Shown: positions 54,876 through 64,000 of the stretch, in pieces
How positions within the stretch are numbered: the first letter of the stretch is position 1
Layout: each line of letters begins with the position of its first letter
Source: Clonostachys chloroleuca
Lineage: Eukaryota; Ascomycota; Sordariomycetes; Hypocreales; Bionectriaceae
Length of the DNA stretch: 64,000 nt
Assembly: GCA_037952775.1 (NCBI GenBank)
Contig: JBANAY010000003.1
Location: 36,704,001-36,768,000 of the forward strand
Direction: 5' to 3'
Translations under genes and position numbers: made by a program
Notes under the pieces: generated by a model
Database searches by the model: none
What the model saw: only the letters and a program-made list of their open reading frames with translations
Told to the model about the DNA's origin: nothing

Positions 54876-56072
54876 ATGAGATTCGACATCACACTGACAT
54901 CCGCAGTTGCGGCTCTCGTCCAGACAGTCGCAGCTGTCGGCGTGACCGGTGCCGCTGAAGGCTTCGCCAAGGGTGTTACTGGCGGTGGTTCGGCTGCAGC
55001 AGTCTATCCTACGTCAACTTCCGAGTTGGTCAAGTATCTCGGCGACTCATCCGCCCGAGTCATCATCCTCGACCGAACGTTCGATTTTACCGGCACCGAG
55101 GGTACCGCTACCGAGACCGGCTGTGCGCCTTACGGCACGGCGTCTGGTTGCCAAACCGCCATCAACAAGAATTCATGGTGCAACAACTACCAGCCCAACG
55201 CCCCCAAGGTTTCCGTCAAGTACGACAAGGCCGGTCTCAACCCGATTATTGTGAAGTCGAACAAGTCCCTTGTTGGTGTTGGAAGCAAGGGTATTATCAA
55301 GGGCAAGGGTCTTTACATTGCTGGAGGTGCCAAGAATGTCATTATTCAGAACATTCACATTACCAACCTAAACCCTCAGTACGTTTGGGGCGGCGATGCT
55401 ATTGCCCTGGACAACACCGACCTGGTCTGGATCGACCATGTTACCACCTCCCTCATTGGCCGCCAACATATTGTTCTGGGCAACGGCCCGAGCAACCGAG
55501 TCACAATCTCCAACAACAAGATCGATGGTGCCACTTCCTGGTCTGCTACTTGCAATGGTTATCATTACTGGGGTCTCTACTTTACCGGATCTAGCGATGT
55601 GAGTTCTGGGAAGATGATCTCTTTTATCTAAGTCCCACGCTAACCTTTGTCTCAGCTTGTTACTTTCAAGAACAACTACATCTACAAGACCTCAGGCCGT
55701 GCCCCCAAGGTCGGCGGCAACACCCTCCTCCACGCAGTCAACAACTACTGGTACGATAATGCCGGTCATGCCTTCGAGGTCGGCACTGGCGCCCAGGTTG
55801 TGGCCGAGGGCAACATCTTCCAGAACGTCGCTGCACCCGTCGAGTCCGGCTTCACCGGCAAGCTCTTCACCAGCCCAAGCGCCAGCGCCAACGCGGCCTG
55901 CTCCGCCAATCTCGGCCACACTTGCCAGGTCAACGGCTTTGGGAGCTCTGGAGCCTTCTCGAGCAGCACGACTGATTTCCTGGCCAACTTCAAGGGCAAG
56001 AACGTTGCCTCGGCGGCCGCTTACTCGTCTGTCAACTCGGTTAAGACCAGTGCCGGTTTCGGTACCATCTAA
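54876..56072 (+). CDS. Pectin lyase, polysaccharide lyase family 1
   Basis: Exons 54876-55598 and 55656-56072 (57-base intron gtgagt...gtctcag) give about 379 residues. Signal peptide [20 protein letters not shown]. The PL1 right-handed beta-helix shows [70 protein letters not shown] and [15 protein letters not shown]. This set matches fungal endo-pectin lyases (EC 4.2.2.10) rather than Ca-dependent pectate lyases. The enzyme is secreted and cleaves methyl-esterified homogalacturonan of plant walls by beta-elimination. Length and conserved cysteines are normal, the frame is intact and a TATA box lies upstream. It points to a life on plant tissue or debris. Confidence 0.94.
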
Positions 56073-56983
56073 TAGACGTAGCATGGAGTGATTAGGAGAA
56101 TCTTGTGCTCATAGACCTTAGCTTTTTGTTCGATAGACTTTATTATATTGAATCTTTCTGTCACCCACCAGCATTGACTTGCACTACAAATATCTACCAT
56201 CTCGCTTGCACAAGGCAATGGAAAGCTAAGCTCTGCCAACGGGTGCAATGATCTGTCTAAACGTTGAGGAGACTTGAATACAAGTTTTTCCATTCGGCAA
56301 GCTTCATGAAACTAACCACGCTATCCTTGAAACTGATTTATATATCATATTAGCTAGGCGAATCATGTTTCACTCGGTCTATCATACGCAAGCCAAATGC
56401 TACCTTGCTGTCTAATCTTTAAGCCAATTGGGGTCTTTCATTTTATAGGGCAGAAGGCTTCGGGGGGCGGGGGAGGTTCGAGCTTATTGGGCGGAAAGCG
56501 GAAATTTAAACTTAACCCAAGCTCCAACAGAGTCTATGGCTATAGATATGATAACTTACCTACCTTAGATAAATGCTAGCTTCGGGTTTGCTGTTTATGA
56601 ACCATCGTATTACCTACCGATGATATCCGTGATCTAAGCCTGAAAGCTGCATACCACAATTTATGGTTGAATAGGAATTAACGATGAGAATAGCAAAATT
56701 AGACGTGCACCGGTATAAATAACAGGCACAAGTTGAAAAAAATATTCTTCATGTATTCGAGACTGAAGTGGAACGGGCTGTATGATAATTGACGTAGATA
56801 CAAGAGTTTGAAAATTCCGTTCCTTGACCACCTTCAAGTACTCTGCCCTGGAGATCGCCAACTACACAAGTAGTACCACAAATGGTTCAAAGGCGTAATG
56901 ATGGCACTAAACTGGGCGGTCCAGAATCTAGAAGAGCATGATGAGTCTATTTGAATGTGTCAAGGATTTCGACTGTCTTACCT
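56073..56983. other. Intergenic, about 0.9 kb
   Basis: Convergent 3' flanks of pectin lyase and the lectin-like gene. AT-rich in places; nothing recognised. Confidence 0.5.
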
Positions 56984-57433
56984 TTAGTCGGATTCCTCTT
57001 TGAACGAGGCTCCAAGTGAGATGAGCTCATGCGAATCCGCGGTTCCCGAGAAGCCAAGAAGAATACCGTTACCCAGCTCCTCGTAGTGTTCCGTACCACC
57101 CCAACCGCCATGCTCAAAGGTACGGTTGTGATTAGTTACCCACTTGATCTTGTCGACACGGTCCCCCGTCCAGATACCCATCGACGTGACTCTTTCATTG
57201 GAGTCGAACTTGAACGAGTGCGAGGTTCCCGTCTGGTTACCGGAGGCACGCTCCGTGCCGTCCGCGTACACGACCTTGATGGCCTTGACCTGGTCCCGAT
57301 CGCTCCAGCGGGTGCCTTTGGCGATCCAGACGGTCACGGTCTGGGCCGCGTTAAAGGCGTTGCTGATAGTGAAGGGATCGCCGGTAGAACCGCCATTGTG
57401 TGGGTTGCCCACGATATCTTTCTGGTCTTTCAT
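56984..57433 (-). CDS. Jacalin-type lectin domain protein
   Basis: A single exon encodes 149 residues that are essentially one jacalin-like beta-prism domain: VYADGTERASG, a GIWTGDRVDKIKWVT segment (the W-x-G-x-x-V-D-x-I type strand), then FEHGGWGGTEHY and GNGILLGFSGTADSHELISLG, close to the family's G-x-x-G-x-x-I-D-x-I-x-F pattern. No signal peptide, so it is probably cytosolic or unconventionally released. Such domains bind mannose- or galactose-type glycans; ligand unknown here. A TATAAAA box lies at 57547-57553, 114 bases upstream. Single-domain jacalin proteins are abundant in filamentous fungi and may act in glycan recognition or defence against grazers. Confidence 0.72.
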   Translation of the reverse strand: MKDQKDIVGNPHNGGSTGDPFTISNAFNAAQTVTVWIAKGTRWSDRDQVKAIKVVYADGTERASGNQTGTSHSFKFDSNERVTSMGIWTGDRVDKIKWVTNHNRTFEHGGWGGTEHYEELGNGILLGFSGTADSHELISLGASFKEESD

Positions 57434-57546
57434 GTTGGATCTTGGCAGTTGTGGTCGCTAAGGTAGAGAAGTATTTGGCTTGCTCGTGTGCAGTTGAGTA
57501 GAGAACAGGGGAGAGTCAGAACAGGATTCCAGTCTGCCCTTCGCTC

Positions 57547-57553
57547 TTTTATA
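57547..57553 (-). promoter_or_regulatory. TATA box of the lectin-like gene
   Basis: TATAAAA on the minus strand, 114 bases upstream of the ATG at 57433. Confidence 0.45.
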
Positions 57554-58950
57554 CACGATTGTTATTGCTGAATAATGCAAATAAATATCATTGCCACCTC
57601 AGAGAAGCTCCATGAAATAGCTCGTCAAGGGAGCAGGGGAACAATCTGTCGTGATCGACAACTTCGAGTAAGGCGCAGCCCAATATTGATCCAATATTGA
57701 TACTAGCGAACGAGGAGAAACCCCCACAGCTGTGCGTAAACACAAAATGGTTAGTCAGTAGGACATGCTATCGTGCCGTCACTTCATTTTATCTGCCTTC
57801 AATGGAGCGGTGGCGAGCTGAGAGGGGTTGGCATAGTATTTCTCAATACGTAATAATCTACTATTGCTACTGGATTCCGTGGAGGTGGCGTGTCTCGCGG
57901 GCTTTACAGGTTAGGTCAGTGGCCTTGCATGAGGCCCCGTCAACTCGGGGGATTCAGTATGTATGACCTGTATGGTTATAGAGTGCTAGAGAACGGTATA
58001 AGCTGTATGTGTGATAACCTCAGGAGACGACGTTGGGCCACGTCTGCGCTACAAGAATTCACTATGGTACTCCCGGCAGCAAAAAGTTGATTAGAGAGGC
58101 TGGTCTCATGGCTCAAGCCAAAGTAGCACGTTCACTTTGATCTCCGCCATTGGGCGACAACGTCTCAGGGTCTCAGCTACCATGAAACTGCGCTCGCACT
58201 GCGGGCAATTGTCACGCTTCTGTACTTTATCTAACGCTGGTTTGCCTTTCTTCCGGCAGCGCAAATCGACTGCTGACGTGGCGAGCATCTTGCAGCAGAC
58301 AGCATGCTACATATCATCGCTCGTCTTTCAGCTTTCAACAGCATCTTTCAACTTTCAGCTGTCGATATTGTGCATATCTTACCTGCTTTGGACGCCGGTG
58401 AGCTTGCCCAGTAGCAACGGGCCCCGCAGGGTTGAGGCATGGCTGCAGTATTCAGCTTGCCTCTTTGAATGGAGCCGGCCATTTTAGGACATGACATGCA
58501 TTTGACCAGCCGTAAGCGATCAAAGATTTGATACAGCAGGTGTAGCAGTGTATGGAACTAGCTGAACTTCCTCGCACCTAATGTATTGTTCGGTACCATG
58601 AGACCTAACGTATGGATTGTTACTGGGCAGATTCGGATACATGACATTACGCCTCTAGAAGCTGCAGATGAAGACTAGCACCAGTTGTATCAATACAGAG
58701 GTTTTAACAAGCAGGCCAACTTCGGCGACAATCATGATGTGGAGGCGGCCGGGAGGCCGCAACCATGACCTGAAATGGGATCGATCCCTGCTTACATTTG
58801 AGTGGCGCTTGGTCGCCGACGTATGTTACGCCAAGTCATCCAACTTTAAGACAGCAGATAGATAGTCATGTCTCGAGACGCTGACTTATATGGCTCCACA
58901 GCTCTGGTCGTTCGAGAGCATATCAGAGATCGGCTCTAGGGATAACAGCG
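57554..58950. other. Intergenic, about 1.4 kb
   Basis: No supported gene; short ORFs only. A LysM relic begins at its right edge. Confidence 0.5.
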
Positions 58951-59091
58951 AATGGCGTGGTCACCAACTGCAAGAGGTCGCACTTCGCCGGGACCGGAGA
59001 GATCGGCGGTTATACTGCTGCTAGCTACAGCATCGCCGTTGCCGATTTCAAGAGGTGGAATCCCACCGTGCAGAGCGATTGTAGAGGCATG
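58951..59091 (+). pseudogene. LysM-domain relic
   Basis: A 47-codon stretch reads as the LysM pattern of fungal effector-like proteins: NGVVTNCKRSHF, then SYSIAVADFKRWNPTVQSDC, where D-F-x-x-W-N-P-x-V-x-x-D-C is the LysM C-terminal signature. It ends in front of a consensus donor (gtgagt at 59091), as in genes with an intron at this point, but I find no continuing exon. Middle residues deviate, suggesting decay. LysM domains bind chitin oligomers; in secreted effectors they shield wall fragments from host recognition. No signal-peptide exon was identified upstream. Confidence 0.6.
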
Positions 59092-59375
59092 TGAGTAAGT
59101 ACATGGGCATGCGTTGACCTCGCGTAAGCGAAATTATAAAGTTGAAAACAGCAATGGAAGATACCAGAGCCTTACATCTCAACACAGATGAATATGCGTT
59201 GAGCTCATCCAGCAAGGGCGGCTTGAAACATGATTGCGACCTTCGGGGGTCGCTTTTCAACTCGTGACATTTTTTCACTCATCGTGATAGACAAGCATTT
59301 CAGACATAGACGGAAACATTGTAGATAAGACAAAATGCATATATATTGAAGGATGCTTGTATGAGTTGAACGCGT

Positions 59376-61734
59376 CTAAATATCAGTCCTCGGAGGTAAT
59401 GTATCCAGATTTTGTAACATGCGGTTGAACAATTCCCGAGCACTAGTTTCGTTCATATCGTCGATACATTTTATGTTCGATGCCGGCCCTACCTGGAAGC
59501 GACGGGCGACAGCGTCCTCGGCGTCTCGGAGCAATCTTTCGACCAACGCGTCGTCTACACCGAGTACTTCTTCGCGCATGAATGCTCTCAGTCCTCCTAC
59601 CATTTCGATGCCTTCCGTCGTTGACTTCTCAGGCTCGATAGCTCCATAAGCCCGGACGGTTTGGTTTGCCTTGAGAAAGGCGTATCGAAGGATGGCTGCA
59701 TCTGCCGAGATATTGTGTTTAGTGCTGTGCGAATACCGGCCCACGTCTAATAGAACCACCCAGCTGCCAGCTTCCATGATGACGTGTTTTCTATCTGCCC
59801 TTGGCACCGCACAGGCCGCGGCAGGGATGGGCGATACGGCCAGCCTCTTTGCCGAAGGACTTGACTCGTAGATGCTCAGTGTCGGTGGTCCGCACGCGAA
59901 CTGTAGTAGCATCTCCCTGTCCGATCCGATGGATCGCAGATATGATAAGAATCCGACAGCAAAGCGCTCCGCACCGAAAAGACCACCGCCGAGATAATGG
60001 CAAGTGTGCTGAACAGACCCTCCGTCCCCGACTTTCCCCTCTCGTCGCGCGAGAACGTGAATCATGGGCAAGACTTGCAAGGGAAGACAGTCTTCGCTTG
60101 GAAGCCATTGAACTCGGTTCAACGGCGTTGAGAAGGTAGACGATAGATAGACTGTTTTGTCGCGAAACAGGGAATCCTGACGCGACAGCTCAAACAACCG
60201 GCGACAGAGATGAGCACTCGCGTCATCGTTCTCTCTGTCTGGGTTCCCTAGTAGACAGAGATGTTTGAGCGACGAAAGACGTGATATAGTGGACCGCAAA
60301 ACGCTAAACTCCCCCTTCAAACCTCCACGCAAAGGCTCAGCACATCCGCCCCTCGGAGCTCGTCGGACATGATGGCGGCGGCGACCGCCTCGTATGAGGT
60401 GTTCTTGAACAAGACCCAGTGAAGGCTAGTGTGCCCAGAATACGCGATCCGAAGTATGTGACCTGCGGCCTCTGAAGGGCCTAAGCTATCCGGAGTTTCT
60501 TCGAGCCGCCTGCGCAGCTGACTCTGGAATTCGGCTAGCTTTTGAAATTTGCCAACGGTCCTGGTGTCGAGGCTGAGGTTGCTCTGCGTAAGGATCAACA
60601 GATTATCTATCGCGCGGTCGATTTGTGCGTTATACGGTTCATCAGCCGTCCCGAGAGACCTGACCCTCTGTTTCAAGTCATCATCGCCGGCGGTAGACTT
60701 CCCCGGCCAGAAATCTAATAATGACACGGTCAGTCTATATAGCACTTGAAGAGGACGATGTAGGTTACAGTTTAATATGCTAGATGCAATGCCGTGTGAT
60801 GAACTTCGCCTCTCATTTTCAGAGTCAACAGGCCAGATATCTCCCTCTCGAATTAGTCATTTCATGATAAGTAAGGAGGCGCACCTGAATACATACACTC
60901 GAGGACCCTTCCATCGGCCAGCGGCTTTTTCTCCAACTCAAGGACGTGCGATTCATTTTCCAAATTTACCATGTAGTAAAACTTAACAAGATTTTGAAGA
61001 ATAGACAAGAGGGCGCGAGGTCGTACTTCCAAGGCGACGGCGACGGGCTCTTCCAACGGCGGATCATCCTCGACGGGATCCCAGCCGATATCGTCTCCAC
61101 GATAGGAAACCTCAGCCATGTACCGGATAGGAAATGAGACTATGCCGTACTTTACTTGATTGAGATTTGATATGTCCAGCACGACTATGCCATACTCTAG
61201 TAATATCCCACGGAATACAGTCTCAAGCGGCTGCAGCTGGATATCGCCTGGGCGAGTCTCGTTCAAGCCATCGTCGTGCAGCAGCCCCAAGAGAAGGCAT
61301 GTCGACGTGAAGGGAAACTCTCTCAGCGAATCGTCCCACGGCAGCTCTGGCTGTGAGTCTGCCGCCTCATCACTATTGATGGTGTAATAACTGGGTTGCT
61401 CGGTATCGGGAACTTCCGGGCGCTGCTCGCGCAGGGATTCAGGCACGTCTGCATCTTGAGGCTGATCATCCCGAGGCTGATACCAAGCTCTGGCGAGTGT
61501 GAGCTCTGCCTCGAGCATGGACCGGTTTGACGGATCTGAGAGCAATCTGATCAGCCTCAATATGTCGTGCACAACTCTGTTGAGTCGTTCAGAAGTGCGC
61601 ATTGTTCCGAAACGGCCCTGCCGATAGGCCACGGCCAGGGGTCGGCTGCTCCCTCCTGGGCCGACATCCGCGACGATGTAGAAAAGATACGACCTCGGGC
61701 TGGTGAACTCGAGGCAGGTGAATCCGACGACCAT
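59376..61734 (-). CDS. Conserved fungal protein of unknown function, one-base shift
   Basis: Exon 1 is 61734(or further upstream)-60885, a 170-base intron (gtgcgc...attattag) ends at 60715, and exon 2 runs 60714-59376 with a frame shift near 60315-60325. There the frame stops in TGA after LSLCVEV, while one extra G (GAGGTT to GAGGGTT) continues into GLKGEFSVLRSTISRL. The C-terminal part then reads LSSLKHLCLLGN, TVYLSSTFSTPLNRVQWLP, CHYLGGGLFGAERFAVGFLSYLRSIGSD and GSWVVLLDVG. These resemble large fungal lineage-specific families of F-box/leucine-repeat-like proteins, which I cannot name. Total about 720 residues. The frame extends upstream without an ATG beyond 61734, so a 5' exon may be missing. 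Function unknown. Confidence 0.65.
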
Positions 61735-61899
61735 AGCGAGAGCCGTCAATGTGGCGGTAGGAGTAAGAATCAGCCAGCATGGTCAGCTTCAGGACACAAT
61801 GTGCCTATGTAACGCAATTGATCACGTGTGACGATAACAGCCACAGCTTGAGGTCATCTGTTAAAGCGGAATTATACAAAGGCCAAAATTTCCTCCCTT

Positions 61900-62050
61900 G
61901 ATTTAATAAAGAGCTAGCCTAAATTTATTTCTATTATATTATTAAGTCATTTTCGAATTATTAAAAAAATTAAGACTATATCTCATTTAGTTATATATAA
62001 TTTAGCTATATATAATTTTTTATTTAATTTAATTAATAGTTTATATTTGT
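61900..62050. repeat. AT-rich, TpA-rich island
   Basis: About 150 bases made almost only of A and T in a window otherwise near 50% GC. It holds an imperfect 15-bp tandem repeat at 61987-62001 and 62002-62016 (TTAGYTATATATAAT) whose copies differ by a single C/T. This is the look of a relic mutated by RIP (repeat-induced point mutation). Confidence 0.6.
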
Positions 62051-63414
62051 GAACCAAAGGGTCAAGTTGTAGCTTTAGTAGCTCTTTAGCGAAGAGGTAC
62101 TGATTAACGCCCTGCTTAACATACATAACGTTGGAATTTTACTCCTTTACTGCTGCTAACAGCACATCTGCCGATGTCTCAGATATGACCTGTGCAGTAA
62201 TAATCACTAGGTTGTTAACAATCTAAAGCTGCCTGGGTTTAAGGTTGCCTGCGTGGGCCGGCCCAGGCCGGCCCAGGCTTCCAGTCCGACAAGAGGCAGC
62301 GATTTCTTCCAGATTCTCAAACGATGATACTGATGATGCCGAAAATCTACCGCATTATTGCACATCAGATGGACAAGGACAACAGCGATGTTCGCGACAT
62401 GTTACACAGTCACCAATTGACGCATAATTTGATTTCCCGGATGCGCCATGGTTTGCGAGTGGCCTCCATAGAGGAGCGCGATATATGGCTGGCAGCCCAA
62501 GCATCTGGTTGCAGGCTGATCTTCTTACCTAGCCTCGGTGACACTCCCACTTTCACTAAGCGGCTGGCAACCAGACATCGACCAGCCACATCTAACATCC
62601 ATCGGCATCGAGCGCCGAATCGACTCAGCTTCTAGAGAGATAGTTCTGTCGGTACGGCTCTCTCCTCTCTCCTAATGGCGGTACAGATACGGCTCCTAAA
62701 ACGTAATGTCGATGGCAAATTCAACTTAACAGAGTTTTCCACGACCAAGTTCCTTCCTGATACTCTCACATACATAGGCCGACGACGAGGTTACCTTCAA
62801 ATATGTAACAGATAGCAATAACGTCACAATAAGAGATCACGAAGGAGATAAACCACAGCGAATTTATATTGTACGTGGCATAATGGATCGCAGTCTGCGT
62901 AAACCAAAAGGGTTTGGGTCAGACTTTGAATTGGACCCCATCATCATCACCATTATCAGAGGCATGCTGTGTCTGCCATGCCATATACGAAGGGCTGCTT
63001 TCTTAATAAATGTATGGAGGCCCACTGTGCCCAGGGCATTTCCCAGCGCCTTCCGTTGTTTTATCATACTCGTCATGAGCTGCGACTTTTGCTCTCTGAT
63101 CCTCGCATGCCCGTGTTCCAGGCTGTTCGCAATGCCAGTGCAAATCAACACCTTTAAATAGTATATATATATATAGATACTCAATACCAGGGGATCCCGA
63201 ATAGTTGAGTATGTTTGCGGCCGATTTTCTATTTGGGCATCTGCTTCTTTTCGGAATGCTGCGGGTTATACTCATTCCCAATATCGACAAGGTTCATACT
63301 ACCATGCTCTTTTGGTTACTTCCAAGGTAAGTGAGCTCTTTGTTTGCTCTTTGCGCGCACTAAACCTTTTTACTTAGTCAACAATTATGTGGACCAATTC
63401 ATTCCATGAAGTGA
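62051..63414. other. Intergenic, about 1.4 kb
   Basis: No supported gene. Holds a small GC-rich repeat near 62256-62278 (CCGGCCCAGG twice) and a short (TA)n run near 63164-63174. Minus- and plus-strand ORFs of about 100 residues are mutual shadows. Confidence 0.5.
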
Positions 63415-63720
63415 TCAAAGCTGAGGAAGCGGCGGGTCGTGCGGTTCGCGATCGTATACTTTTCCTTCTTACTTTTAGGAATCGGCCTTATTCTCGCACC
63501 TCTGCTGGTAGGTAAGTATATTCCTGCCAGCATTTCCAACGTCTTTGAGGACGTGGCTGGGTTCCGCCTACTTCAACCTCGTAGCCAAGGGAATGACAAT
63601 ACAAACGGAACCCAACAGACCGGTCCGGGTATGGCTGGCTACACTGGAGCTGGATTTACCTCTGGCACATCAGGACATGAATTTACAACAGGAGTTACGG
63701 ATAAAATAAAACTTTTCTAA
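63415..63720 (+). CDS. Small single-pass membrane ORF, start unclear
   Basis: The open frame begins after TGA at 63412. It starts KLRKRR, then a membrane helix (VYFSFLLLGIGLILAPLLVG), then ~60 Asn/Gly/Thr-rich residues, ending at 63720. The positive-inside basic stretch before the helix looks genuine. There is no ATG in the open part: the only nearby one (63406) is followed after one codon by TGA, which may be a nonsense change or mark a missed splice join (a consensus donor lies at about 63330 and a TTAG acceptor at about 63376). Treat as tentative. Confidence 0.3.
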   Translation, partial: SKLRKRRVVRFAIVYFSFLLLGIGLILAPLLVGKYIPASISNVFEDVAGFRLLQPRSQGNDNTNGTQQTGPGMAGYTGAGFTSGTSGHEFTTGVTDKIKLF

Positions 63721-64000
63721 GCACGAAGACATGTACATAGATGTATCTTTGACATTTTCAATGCAATCAATCGAGACCTATTAAGCTAGCCGGTAGGATC
63801 TAACCTGACACTCCTTCCAATGCGTCTGTTGGGCCCAATGATGCTCTCAGAGCTGTACTAACTATCTGATAAACAGGCAGTGATTCTAGAACCCGGTATA
63901 TTCGTCACAGTACGACCTATAACATGTGGCTCATCTATTCACAGATAGCTGCTGGCATTGAAGCTCGGAAAAATGGCCGATTGAGACCCAGAGGCTCCTA
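63721..64000. other. Window end, no gene seen
   Basis: No ORF or feature recognised in the last 280 bases. Confidence 0.5.

Noticed and set aside
55692..56084. 130-residue minus-strand ORF opposite pectin lyase
   Set aside because: Shadow frame of exon 2 of a confidently identified gene.

Overview
The window is nuclear DNA of a filamentous ascomycete (Pezizomycotina, probably Sordariomycetes; the class is an inference). The evidence is short GT-AG introns of about 55-100 bases with CTAAC-like branch sites, monocistronic genes on both strands, and typical fungal families: HET, NmrA, GH72 glucanosyltransferase, pectin lyase, MUP1-type permease, arylsulfotransferase, TPR-CHAT and fungal OTT_1508-like deaminase. 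No rRNA, CRISPR or intact transposon was seen, and I could not identify a tRNA gene by eye.

Layout. 1-5.2 kb: an unrecognised two-exon gene (5' end possibly outside), a short-chain dehydrogenase lacking its catalytic lysine, and a DHH phosphoesterase with two breaks at C runs. 5.3-12.8 kb: two members of a secreted lysozyme/SLT-like family about 3.6 kb apart and transcribed away from each other (the second frameshifted), then a membrane arylsulfotransferase. 14.7-25.3 kb: an intact HET protein, an NmrA-like reductase with a one-base shift, a HET pseudogene with three in-frame stops, a small Ser/Pro-rich protein and a methionine-type permease. 27.6-39.5 kb: a repeat-bearing orphan, a flavin monooxygenase with an N-terminal NTF2-like part, a GPI-anchored GH72 enzyme, an alpha/beta hydrolase and a small cysteine-containing secreted protein. 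41-48 kb: SRR1-like and GT2 pseudogenes and a short RNase D-like protein. 49-54.3 kb: a deaminase gene followed on the same strand by a TPR-CHAT protease gene. 54.8-61.8 kb: pectin lyase, jacalin-type lectin, a LysM relic, and a conserved protein of unknown function. 61.9-64 kb: an AT-rich RIP-like island and a small membrane ORF.

Functionally the window mixes secreted wall-acting enzymes (GH72, pectin lyase, lysozyme-like proteins, LysM remnant) with genes of the self/non-self and conflict type (two HET genes, deaminase, CHAT protease). The deaminase/TPR-CHAT neighbours are the best candidate for an undescribed two-gene system.

An unusual share of genes is broken. Some breaks are single-base changes in homopolymers and could be assembly errors. 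Others (three nonsense codons in one preserved frame, a 4-base duplication) look like real decay.
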